A stretch of DNA of 9,645 bases from a bacterium (lineage in GTDB: Bacteria; UBP13; UBA5359), in contig JAQVUQ010000077.1 of assembly GCA_028699365.1 (NCBI GenBank), forward strand, positions 1-9,645. Reading direction: 5' to 3'. The notes under the pieces are model-generated. The model saw only the letters and a list, made by a program, of their open reading frames with translations. It had not been told where the DNA came from and did no database searches. Below are positions 1 to 5,964 of the stretch, piece by piece. The position numbers and the translations under genes were made by a program. Each line of letters opens with the position of its first letter. Within the stretch, counting starts at the first letter, position 1.

Positions 1-14
1 GCTATCTTGTGCAT

Positions 15-75
15 ATAACGCCTCCCTGTTTCTTTTGTTTTTCCTCAAATTAACAAATTCGACAGGGAGCGTTAT
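15..75. repeat. 14-bp inverted repeat downstream of the propeller gene
   Basis: The left arm (15-29, ATAACGCcTCCCTGT) is complementary to the right arm (62-75, ACAGGGAGCGTTAT) apart from one bulged C. The loop is about 32 nt and AT-rich. It lies about 27 nt past the stop of the minus-strand propeller gene, so it could fold in the end of that mRNA. Read on the minus strand it is not followed by a T-run; read on the plus strand it is followed by TATTTTA. It may be a weak terminator, an mRNA 3' stabilising stem or the remnant end of a mobile element. The sequence does not decide between these. Confidence 0.45.
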
Positions 76-101
76 TTTACCTATTTATTAGACTTTTGCA
101 A

Positions 102-1364
102 CTACCTCACTCTACTCTCCTTTATCAGCAAACTATCATTTCCCACCCAACCAAGGATAGATCTAGAGTCTGACTTGACCGGATACCGCTCCTCATATAT
201 GACACGACACGTAGCAATATCATATATGCGGTACCCGGTAACACAAGAGTTACTGTAATTGGTACCATAAAGTATCGTCAGCAAGCGGGAGGAATCCGGC
301 GACCAGTAGAAGCAGAAATAAGGCGTACACTCTTGGACCTCATCCGTACGCGTCAGTTGCATCAGTAATTCCCCGTATACCTTACCGTAATCCAACTTGC
401 GCCGCCCTCCTCCGTAGTCGAAGTAGTTATCTTCAGGCCAGCAATATGCCGAATGAACTGCCTCGCCGGCAACTACAACATAGCGTCCATCGGGAGAATA
501 CTCGAATAAGGGATCTCCCTCAGCACCGATAACCGCTTCTCCACTACTTAAGTTTACCCAATATGATCTGCTGTCGGAGGGGCCGGTCTCATGATATGAA
601 AGTATCCAATTACTCTCCTTCTTTCGTAGCGCCAAGTGATTTCCCGTTGACATATCCGGCCATGTCCAGCGGGATAGAAAGACATTACGCCATTTGCCTG
701 AATTGAACTCATACACTTTTGTTAGACAACGCACTTCATGGTTGCGGGGCCCACTCTGCTTATCAATAGACGTTGCCACCATACCGCTGCCGTCGGGAAT
801 GGTCTTCCACTCCACACAGTTGTTCAACTGTGTAAACCATGCTTCATTCCCGTTCAGATCGTAATACACAAAGAAAACGTCGTGATCAGACCCCATAAGG
901 GACCTTGGGTCTTTATAATCCTTTTGCCTGTCCGGACTATACCCCAGAACAATGCCTTTTTCATCCGGCAACCACTGTAAGGTTGCCTGTTCATAGGATC
1001 TGCCGAGGATCTTAAAATCCTTTCCGGAAAGGTCAAAGAGGTAAACAGCAACCTTTTCAGCTTCTCGTAATTTACCGTTAACCGCCAGGTAGCGTCCACT
1101 GGGGCTTGCAGTTATAGAGTAGACACGCGCCATTGCCGGCAGCGATCCTTCTGCCGTATCCCTGCCGTCAGGTTCAGAAGGGACGGATTTAACTTGCGCC
1201 TTACCAGGTATTGGAGCACCGTTAACAATACCAGATACAGTATATAGAAAAACTAATATACAAAAAACTGTTCTTACAGTTCTCCCGGCCGATAGCGATT
1301 GTCTAAATAAGCATAAGGAAATCGTATGACCTCCTGTCAACAGGTCATTAAATATGACCGGCAT
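102..1364 (-). CDS. Putative secreted beta-propeller-like protein
   Basis: Predicted 420-aa protein of unknown function. Near the N-terminus an Arg-bearing stretch (RTVRT, about residues 28-32) is followed by a hydrophobic segment (about 33-48) ending in VNGA-P, a plausible signal peptide. The mature part carries several short WD40/TolB-like blade motifs: SPSGRYLAV near residue 88, YSPDGRYVVVAG near 292 and YWSPDSSRLL near 356. It is probably an exported propeller used for binding; no catalytic motif is visible. The extent given uses the only canonical start, an ATG, which has no Shine-Dalgarno. A perfect AGGAGG lies 7 nt before an in-frame ATT at 1322-1320 (Ile15), which would give 406 aa and a more normal signal peptide. 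No ATG or GTG occurs in frame near that site. The gene stands alone and shows no link to the large operon. I do not recognise a named family. Confidence 0.72.
   Translation of the reverse strand: MPVIFNDLLTGGHTISLCLFRQSLSAGRTVRTVFCILVFLYTVSGIVNGAPIPGKAQVKSVPSEPDGRDTAEGSLPAMARVYSITASPSGRYLAVNGKLREAEKVAVYLFDLSGKDFKILGRSYEQATLQWLPDEKGIVLGYSPDRQKDYKDPRSLMGSDHDVFFVYYDLNGNEAWFTQLNNCVEWKTIPDGSGMVATSIDKQSGPRNHEVRCLTKVYEFNSGKWRNVFLSRWTWPDMSTGNHLALRKKESNWILSYHETGPSDSRSYWVNLSSGEAVIGAEGDPLFEYSPDGRYVVVAGEAVHSAYCWPEDNYFDYGGGRRKLDYGKVYGELLMQLTRTDEVQECTPYFCFYWSPDSSRLLTILYGTNYSNSCVTGYRIYDIATCRVIYEERYPVKSDSRSILGWVGNDSLLIKESRVR
1326..1348 (-). promoter_or_regulatory. Hairpin containing the Shine-Dalgarno of the propeller gene
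   Basis: A perfect 7-bp inverted repeat (ATGACCT at 1326-1332, AGGTCAT at 1342-1348) with a 9-nt loop lies in the 5' part of the gene. On the minus strand its 3' arm overlaps the AGGAGG at 1335-1330. A competing 5-bp hairpin (CCTGT/ACAGG) would also cover part of that site. Either fold would limit ribosome access, which suggests translational control or autoregulation. The pairing is seen; the function is inferred. Confidence 0.4.
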
Positions 1365-1376
1365 AGCTATTTTGGA

Positions 1377-1404
1377 ATTATATCAATAAATCTTATAACA
1401 GCAA
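1377..1404 (-). promoter_or_regulatory. Extended -10 promoter for the propeller gene
   Basis: The minus strand reads TGATATAAT, a perfect -10 hexamer (1382-1377) with the TGn extension. A poor -35 candidate, TTGCTG, lies 16 nt upstream. Transcription would start near 1370, only about 6 nt before the ATG at 1364. This favours either leaderless translation or the downstream start with the Shine-Dalgarno. Confidence 0.5.
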
Positions 1405-1573
1405 AATTATTTCAAGTGGTTATGTGATCAACGGCTCCCGGATATTCCAATCTTAGTGCTCTTGCCATACGCTTATTCTAGCAACTTTATATCGCCAATT
1501 CAATATTCAATGCCTGACCCTTACTTCCCCTGAAAAGGTAGCCGTTTCCCAACAATTTTCTGATAACGCAAAA

Positions 1574-1616
1574 CAGCCGGTAACCCGCTTATTTACTGGG
1601 CTGCCGGCTGCTTTTT
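1574..1616 (+). terminator. Terminator-like hairpin with T-run
   Basis: CAGCCGG (1574-1580) pairs with CCGGCTG (1604-1610). An inner CCC/GGG pairing (1583-1585 with 1598-1600) extends the stem after a small internal loop. The plus strand then has C followed by five Ts, the form of a Rho-independent terminator. On the minus strand it is followed by TTTT, so it could work both ways. No plus-strand gene ends upstream within the window, so it may insulate the two divergent units or be left over from a lost gene. Confidence 0.5.
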
Positions 1617-1676
1617 CGTCCACTTAACTGCAAAAGTCAGGTTATTATTACATAATATTGCCGAACAAAGTGAATT

Positions 1677-1717
1677 TGTCAATGTGACTGTGCTATCTTA
1701 TGAATTTGCCATTGACA
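1677..1717. promoter_or_regulatory. Putative operator: 8-bp inverted repeat over the TA promoter
   Basis: TGTCAATG (1677-1684) and CATTGACA (1710-1717) form a perfect 8-bp inverted repeat separated by 25 nt. The right arm contains the -35 box of the toxin-antitoxin promoter. A direct repeat TGAATTTG (1671-1678 and 1701-1708), exactly 30 nt apart, overlaps the same area. AbrB/MazE-type antitoxins commonly repress their own operons, so this is a plausible binding site. That role is inferred from position and symmetry only. Confidence 0.5.
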
Positions 1718-1740
1718 GACGGCAATTTTTGTCCTACATT
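1712..1740 (+). promoter_or_regulatory. Promoter of the toxin-antitoxin operon
   Basis: A perfect -35 hexamer TTGACA (1712-1717) is followed after 17 nt by TACATT (1735-1740), which matches the -10 consensus at four of six positions. The expected transcript start near 1747 gives a leader of about 30 nt, containing the strong GGAGGAG Shine-Dalgarno at 1766-1772. Confidence 0.6.
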
Positions 1741-1777
1741 TGTAAATAATAGGATAAAAATAATTGGAGGAGATTTT

Positions 1778-2011
1778 ATGCCGGTAGTAAAAGTGTTGCC
1801 CAAGGGGCAGATAACGCTTCCCAAAGAAATGCGCAAGAGTCTGCAGATAAAAGAAGGGGATACTTTGCTTCTGGAAGAGACTGCTGAAGGCTATGCCATC
1901 AGAAAGGGTAAAACAATATTTGATTACATCGGTATATTGCCGAATTTAGGAATGTCTGTAGAGGAGATGAGGGAAAAAGCGATAAAGGAGGCGGCTGAAG
2001 ACCGTGCTTAA
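1778..2011 (+). CDS. AbrB/MazE-family antitoxin
   Basis: A 77-aa protein with the SpoVT/AbrB swapped-hairpin DNA-binding signature at its N-terminus: KVLPKGQITLPKEMRKSL at residues 5-22, then IKEGDTLLLEE. The acidic, helical C-terminal part (about residues 45-77, with EEMREKAIKEAAED) is the usual toxin-binding tail. It should neutralise the PIN toxin encoded next and repress the operon. The start was chosen at the ATG preceded by GGAGGAG at 5-nt spacing; an upstream in-frame ATG at 1700 would add 26 atypical residues and lies upstream of the likely transcript start. The stop overlaps the toxin start by 8 nt, indicating translational coupling. The gene is AT-rich compared with the large operon, consistent with acquisition by transfer. 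Confidence 0.88.
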   Translation: MPVVKVLPKGQITLPKEMRKSLQIKEGDTLLLEETAEGYAIRKGKTIFDYIGILPNLGMSVEEMREKAIKEAAEDRA

Positions 2012-2414
2012 GTCGTTTATAGATACGAGTGTCATACTAAGGCTTTTGGTTAAAGACGATGATCTGAAAAGCAAGGCTTGTGAAAATCTGCTTAAGCAGG
2101 CAAGGCATGAAGGCATAAGTCTTAATCTTTTGCCTGTTGCCATTCTGGAAATAGTCTGGGTGATGGAGAAGATTTATAAGTTTAACAAATCTACCATTAG
2201 AGAGATTGTAGAGGCGCTTTTAAATACTCCTGGATTAAGAGTGGAAATGGAGGAAGTTTTCCGAAGAGCGTTAAAAACTTACGCAGAAAAAAACATTAAG
2301 TTTGGTGATGCGGTCATGGGGCACTGGGGACTGGCAAAAGATATTGCTGCGGTTTATACCTATGATGAGAAGGACTTCAAGCGGATAGAAGGTCTTGATG
2401 TAAGAAGGCCGTAA
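2004..2414 (+). CDS. PIN-domain toxin (VapC-like ribonuclease)
   Basis: A 136-aa protein of normal length for a PIN-domain toxin. The conserved acidic residues are in the usual places: D7 in FIDTSV near the N-terminus, E49 in the helix LEIVWV, D102 in KFGDAV, and D121 in TYDEKDF near the C-terminus. They would coordinate Mg2+/Mn2+ in an RNase that, in this family, cuts tRNA or other RNAs to stop growth. The likely start is GTG at 2004, inside the last codons of the antitoxin, with AGGAGG about 11 nt upstream. All acidic residues are kept, so the toxin looks intact. It converges with the large operon, with 31 nt between the two stops. Confidence 0.88.
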   Translation: MLKSFIDTSVILRLLVKDDDLKSKACENLLKQARHEGISLNLLPVAILEIVWVMEKIYKFNKSTIREIVEALLNTPGLRVEMEEVFRRALKTYAEKNIKFGDAVMGHWGLAKDIAAVYTYDEKDFKRIEGLDVRRP

Positions 2415-2448
2415 AAGTTTTGCTCTTTCCATCAGGTAAAATCTTTTA
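2412..2448. terminator. AT-rich hairpin between convergent stops
   Basis: TAAAAG (2412-2417) pairs with CTTTTA (2443-2448), and adjacent TTT/AAA can extend the stem. Each arm contains a stop codon: the toxin TAA and, on the other strand, the reductase TAA. It could act as a weak bidirectional terminator. The stem is AT-rich and there is no clear long T-run, so support is modest. No stronger terminator is visible between the convergent units. Confidence 0.25.
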
Positions 2449-3492
2449 GCAGATATCCAAAGAGGCATGCCGTCGCAGTTCCGCCAATCCTTCATCCCTG
2501 GTGATAATCTTTCGTTGAGCCGATGCCAGAAGATCGGTAAACCGCCGGTTATCGAAATCAAGGTTGCAACTGATAGAGTAAAGCGCGTAGAGCGAGGGAT
2601 CGGTAAAGGGGTGATCCAGATTGAGAAGATTGGAGATAAAGGTAACCGGTGTGCCGGCAACTTGTCCGGCCCATAAAGGAAGGTTAGTAATCTTAAAAGA
2701 TTTGCCGGGCAGAAAGATATCCGCTATCAGATGATAGAACTCTTCGATGCTGGTATGCTCGCTGTCCAGAACATTGATCGCTCTGCCTGCGGCTTCCGGC
2801 TGTGTAGCCGCCATAAAGTTGGCTGCAGCCACATTGCGGACATGCGCCAGCGGCCAGCGATTGCGCCCGCGCCAACGGCCGAAGTTGACCATCCGGGATG
2901 AGGTGCGCAGAAACTCAACCGCACGTGGAGTAAGGGTTTTATCACCTATACCCCAGACTGCAGCCGGACGGACAATAGCATATCTCTCAACGGAAAGTTC
3001 ATTGCGTATCCACCGCTCTGCAGCAATCTTGTACTCCGGATACGGGTTGCGCGTACTGTTGACCAAAGGAAGCGCATCTTCGCTTTCCCCGACAAAATCA
3101 CGCAGACCGTAAACATCCGTCGTCGATACAAATACAAATCGGGGCACATGAAGTGTCTTTGCCAGCATCCCCAGATTAATCACCGCTTCATAATTGGTTC
3201 GGCGAAATTCACTCCGCCTCCCCACATCGGAAGCCCTTCCGGCACAGTGGACAACGGCGTCCAATCTACCGTCGCGCTCATTCAGGATTGAGATAACCTT
3301 CTCATTCAATGCATCAGCATCCATCATATCGCCTTGCAACAGAGTCACTACACCGTCACGATGCAACTGTTCGATATCCGGAGACAGCGTCCGGTGCACC
3401 AGTGCCAGTACGTGCCATCCCTGCGCCGTGAACTCTCGCACGGTATAGCCACCGATAAAACCCGCCGCCCCGGTGATAAGGACCTGTTTCAC
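2446..3492 (-). CDS. Extended SDR / NAD(P)-dependent epimerase-reductase
   Basis: A 348-aa extended short-chain dehydrogenase. It has the Rossmann motif TGAAGFIGG at residues 7-15, an acidic D55 region, the active-site STTDVYG at 123-129 and the catalytic YPEYK (Tyr151, Lys155), followed by VRPAAVWG at about 174-181. The closest functional classes are 3-beta-hydroxysteroid dehydrogenase-like and lipid keto-reductases such as those of bacterial ceramide or olefin synthesis, but substrate cannot be read from sequence. Start: GTG at 3492 with AGGAG 7 nt upstream. It forms a GTGA overlap with the stop of the oxoamine synthase, and the Rossmann motif begins directly after it; the upstream in-frame ATG would add 34 low-complexity residues. 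Its coupling to the preceding gene suggests it reduces the amino-ketone that enzyme makes. It is the last gene of the operon. Confidence 0.87.
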   Translation of the reverse strand: MKQVLITGAAGFIGGYTVREFTAQGWHVLALVHRTLSPDIEQLHRDGVVTLLQGDMMDADALNEKVISILNERDGRLDAVVHCAGRASDVGRRSEFRRTNYEAVINLGMLAKTLHVPRFVFVSTTDVYGLRDFVGESEDALPLVNSTRNPYPEYKIAAERWIRNELSVERYAIVRPAAVWGIGDKTLTPRAVEFLRTSSRMVNFGRWRGRNRWPLAHVRNVAAANFMAATQPEAAGRAINVLDSEHTSIEEFYHLIADIFLPGKSFKITNLPLWAGQVAGTPVTFISNLLNLDHPFTDPSLYALYSISCNLDFDNRRFTDLLASAQRKIITRDEGLAELRRHASLDIC

Positions 3493-4754
3493 GCAATCAC
3501 TCCTATATCCCTGCCCAGACGGCAGATAGTATCCAACGCCGTATCCATATCCTGCTGCGTCAGAGAATTCATGATGCACAAGCGAAGCCGGCACTCTTTA
3601 CGACGCACTGCCGGATAGGTGACGATATTGGTATACACTCCGTTGCGGCGCAGATCGTTGTTGAACTGCACAAGCTTCGCCTCATCGCCCACTATAACAG
3701 GGATAATGGCCGATTCGGAGCTACCGGTATCGAAGCCGCGTGCCATCAGCCCTTCTTTCATATAACGTATATTGTGCCACAGGCGATCGCGGCCAGCCGC
3801 ATCGTCGCGAAGCAGCTTAAAGACCTCGATCAACCCGGCGACTATAGGAGCCGGAATGCTGGTCGAGAAGAAGTAGGTTCTGGCATAGTAGCGCAGATAC
3901 TGAATAAGCCTGGCACTGCCCACGCAGTATCCTCCGATGGCGCCCGGTGTTTTACTGAAAGTGCCGACGGTAATATCCACCTGATCGGCACAGCCGCATT
4001 GTTCTGCCGTGCCGCGTCCGGTTGGCCCCACTACGCCTAAGCCGTGTGCATCATCCACCATCACCCGTGCGCCGTAGCGACGTGCCAGCGCAGCAATGTC
4101 AGCCAGAGGTGCTATATCGCCGTCCATGGAGAATACGCCGTCTGTGACGATAAGGCGTCCTCGCTGCGATTCGGGCAGTTGCCCCAGTATCTTCTCCAGG
4201 TGGCGCAAATTGCGATGCAGGTAGACCTTGACCTCTGCCTGAGAAAGAGCGCAGCCGTCAAAGATGGAGGCATGATTATAGGCGTCGTTGATAACGACAT
4301 CGCCGGCACCGCACAGGGCGGAAATCACGCCTACGTTGGCGGAATAACCGCAGGGAATGAGGATGGCATCCTCAGCGCCGTAAAACTCGGCCACCAGTTG
4401 CTCCAGTTCCCGGTGCAGATCCGTCGTGCCGGCATAAAGAGAAACGGCCCCCATGCCGTATCCGTATTTGGCACAGGCGTCCCGGCAAGCGGCTACTACA
4501 CGAGGATGCGTCGTCAGCGAGAGATAAGAATTAGAGCCGAGCATGATGACCTCTCGGCTCTCCCCATTACGATCCCTGACGGTAGTGCGGTTGGCTACGG
4601 CACCGAGCAATTGCACGCTCAGCCCGTCGACGTATGCCGATGCGGACTGACGGATATGAACATCAAGCGCCTCAAGCTTGTCGAAAATATCCTGTCGTCC
4701 GTTATCGGGAAGAAAATCTTCGAAATGCCTCTCGTTCTCTTGTATGATGCTCAC
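3489..4754 (-). CDS. PLP-dependent alpha-oxoamine synthase (AONS/KBL/SPT family)
   Basis: A 421-aa fold-type I PLP enzyme that in this family condenses an amino acid with an acyl-CoA or acyl-ACP, losing CO2, to give an alpha-amino ketone. Visible motifs, numbered from the chosen start: GTTDLHRELE at about 109-118, DAYNHAS with PLP-stacking His161, DDAHGLG (Asp235, His237), and TFSK with the Schiff-base Lys268, followed by YFFSTSIP. The GTTDLH motif is closer to the KBL/SPT/ALAS form (GTxxxH) than to the biotin enzyme BioF, and no biotin gene is nearby. Serine palmitoyltransferase or a related lipid-type oxoamine synthase is therefore likelier than BioF. Start: GTG at 4754 with GGAG 7 nt upstream and 13 nt after the previous stop; the upstream ATG would overlap the reductase by 95 nt. 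A GTGA overlap links it to the next gene. Confidence 0.87.
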   Translation of the reverse strand: MSIIQENERHFEDFLPDNGRQDIFDKLEALDVHIRQSASAYVDGLSVQLLGAVANRTTVRDRNGESREVIMLGSNSYLSLTTHPRVVAACRDACAKYGYGMGAVSLYAGTTDLHRELEQLVAEFYGAEDAILIPCGYSANVGVISALCGAGDVVINDAYNHASIFDGCALSQAEVKVYLHRNLRHLEKILGQLPESQRGRLIVTDGVFSMDGDIAPLADIAALARRYGARVMVDDAHGLGVVGPTGRGTAEQCGCADQVDITVGTFSKTPGAIGGYCVGSARLIQYLRYYARTYFFSTSIPAPIVAGLIEVFKLLRDDAAGRDRLWHNIRYMKEGLMARGFDTGSSESAIIPVIVGDEAKLVQFNNDLRRNGVYTNIVTYPAVRRKECRLRLCIMNSLTQQDMDTALDTICRLGRDIGVIA

Positions 4755-4767
4755 TCTGATACTCCTT

Positions 4768-5964
4768 TCAAAGGTGACAATACAACGGTCTGTCGCTGTC
4801 GCAGTATACGGTGCAGAGGTTGCAGTTAATGCAGCGTGAACGGGAGAACTCTCCGGCGGCAATCTGTTGCGGCAGGTTCGGCTGGCAGATCAACGGCCTG
4901 CACAACGCCACCGCATCCAGTCCCCGTGTCGTGATGCAATCGAGCATGCTCTCCAGAGTTCTCATGCCCCCGACCGGAATAACCGGCAGAGATGATTGAC
5001 GTTTGATACGGACCGCTGCAGGAACGTTATACTCTTCCGCAAAGGGAATGATTCCGGCCTGGTATGCGGGAAAGCAGAATCGCTTCCACATATGGCGAAC
5101 CAAAGCCGGATAGCGGTTGTAAAGCGGATTCACCTGCAGAGCAACGTCAACCGGAATACCTCCGCGCATGATATTCAGAGCGTACTCCATTGTGCCGTAG
5201 CTCACTTCCACGGCATCAACGCTCAATGCCTCCAGGCAGACGACCGTCTGCAATGCATCGTCAACACCGAGACCGGGGACGGTATCTTCACCGGCACTGA
5301 TCTTCACCAGAATCGGAAAGTCATCCCCGCATTTCCGGCGGATAGCGATTATCACTTCCTGCAGCAGCAGCGTCGGCTCCGCCCAGCGGTCTTTACGTGT
5401 GTTGGTCCAGGGCGATAAAAACTGGTGTATCAAATAACCGTGCCCGGCGTGAACCTGCACGCCGTCGAACCCTGCCTGCCGAGCACGGTAAGCCGCGCAG
5501 GCGAAGTCGTTGACGATTACTCGTAGCTCATCATCTCCGAGCATCCGAACAGGCTGCCGAAAATAGGTGCAACGGCGGGAAGAAGCACCGACTACAGGCT
5601 GTCCGGTAATGCGGCTAAGCGTCTGCCTGCCGGTATGGGCTATCTGCATGAAAAGCCTGGTCCCCCGTCCTTCATCGCGTACTCGGGTGACGATATGCGC
5701 CCATGGGCCTGTCTTATCGTCTTGATCCATACCGCATTGCCCCGGCTGCATGGCCCGGCCCTGCCGCGAGATGAACGCAAATCCGGTAACAATGGTACCG
5801 ACACCGCCGCGTGCCAGCGCCAGGTAGAGTTCGCCCAGTTCCGGGCGGGGCACACCCTGCACATCGCCCCAGCCTTCATAGGTTGCCGAGCGTACAAAGC
5901 GATTGGGCAGGGTGATGTGTCGCAGTGCCAGCGGTGAGAACAGGATATCCGGCCTCAAAGTCAC
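4768..5964 (-). CDS. Old Yellow Enzyme-family NADH:flavin oxidoreductase with Cys cluster
   Basis: A 398-aa FMN-binding TIM-barrel reductase that in this family reduces activated C=C bonds such as enones or enoyl groups. It shows MQIAHTGRQ (Gln107, His110), the active-site HAGHGYLIHQFLSP (His172, His175), a Lys221 strand and the phosphate-binding PVIPVGGMR at 329-335. The C-terminus carries CINCNLCTVYC (Cys378, 381, 384, 388, plus Cys396), resembling the 4Fe-4S site of 2-enoate/2,4-dienoyl-CoA reductases. The second flavin/NAD domain of those roughly 650-residue enzymes is absent, so electrons must come from a partner. The usual Asp-x-Tyr-Gly-Gly after the barrel motif is altered to DRWAEP. 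Start: GTG at 5964, forming a GTGA overlap with the upstream stop, with GGAGG about 10 nt before it. Substrate unknown. Confidence 0.86.
   Translation of the reverse strand: MTLRPDILFSPLALRHITLPNRFVRSATYEGWGDVQGVPRPELGELYLALARGGVGTIVTGFAFISRQGRAMQPGQCGMDQDDKTGPWAHIVTRVRDEGRGTRLFMQIAHTGRQTLSRITGQPVVGASSRRCTYFRQPVRMLGDDELRVIVNDFACAAYRARQAGFDGVQVHAGHGYLIHQFLSPWTNTRKDRWAEPTLLLQEVIIAIRRKCGDDFPILVKISAGEDTVPGLGVDDALQTVVCLEALSVDAVEVSYGTMEYALNIMRGGIPVDVALQVNPLYNRYPALVRHMWKRFCFPAYQAGIIPFAEEYNVPAAVRIKRQSSLPVIPVGGMRTLESMLDCITTRGLDAVALCRPLICQPNLPQQIAAGEFSRSRCINCNLCTVYCDSDRPLYCHL

Larger units (their letters stand above)
1365..1777. other. Intergenic region between divergent units
   Basis: This 413-bp stretch separates the leftward propeller gene from the rightward toxin-antitoxin operon. 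It contains the extended -10 promoter at its left end, a terminator-like hairpin at 1574-1616, and the antitoxin promoter with its inverted repeat at 1677-1740. The part from about 1405 to 1560 shows no convincing reading frame, RNA gene or repeat. Confidence 0.6.

Noticed and set aside
1700-1777. Upstream ATG adding 26 residues to the antitoxin
   Set aside because: It lies upstream of the predicted -10 box and lacks a ribosome site; the ATG at 1778 has GGAGGAG and gives a normal AbrB-type N-terminus.
3493-3594. 34-residue N-terminal extension of the SDR gene to an upstream ATG
   Set aside because: The GTG at 3492 has AGGAG at 7 nt, overlaps the previous stop as GTGA, and is followed at once by the Rossmann motif; the extension would lie inside the oxoamine synthase coding sequence.
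3489-4754. Biotin gene bioF
   Set aside because: The BioF-type glycine-serine motif is replaced by GTTDLH and no other biotin gene is present in the window.
4044-4829. 261-codon open frame on the plus strand opposite the oxoamine synthase
   Set aside because: It is antisense to a gene with clear PLP-enzyme motifs; its translation has no recognisable domain, and open antisense frames are common in GC-rich coding DNA.
4755-4862. 36-residue N-terminal extension of the oxoamine synthase
   Set aside because: It would overlap the OYE gene by 95 nt and is a Thr/Ala-rich stretch unlike the family; GTG at 4754 has a well-spaced GGAG.
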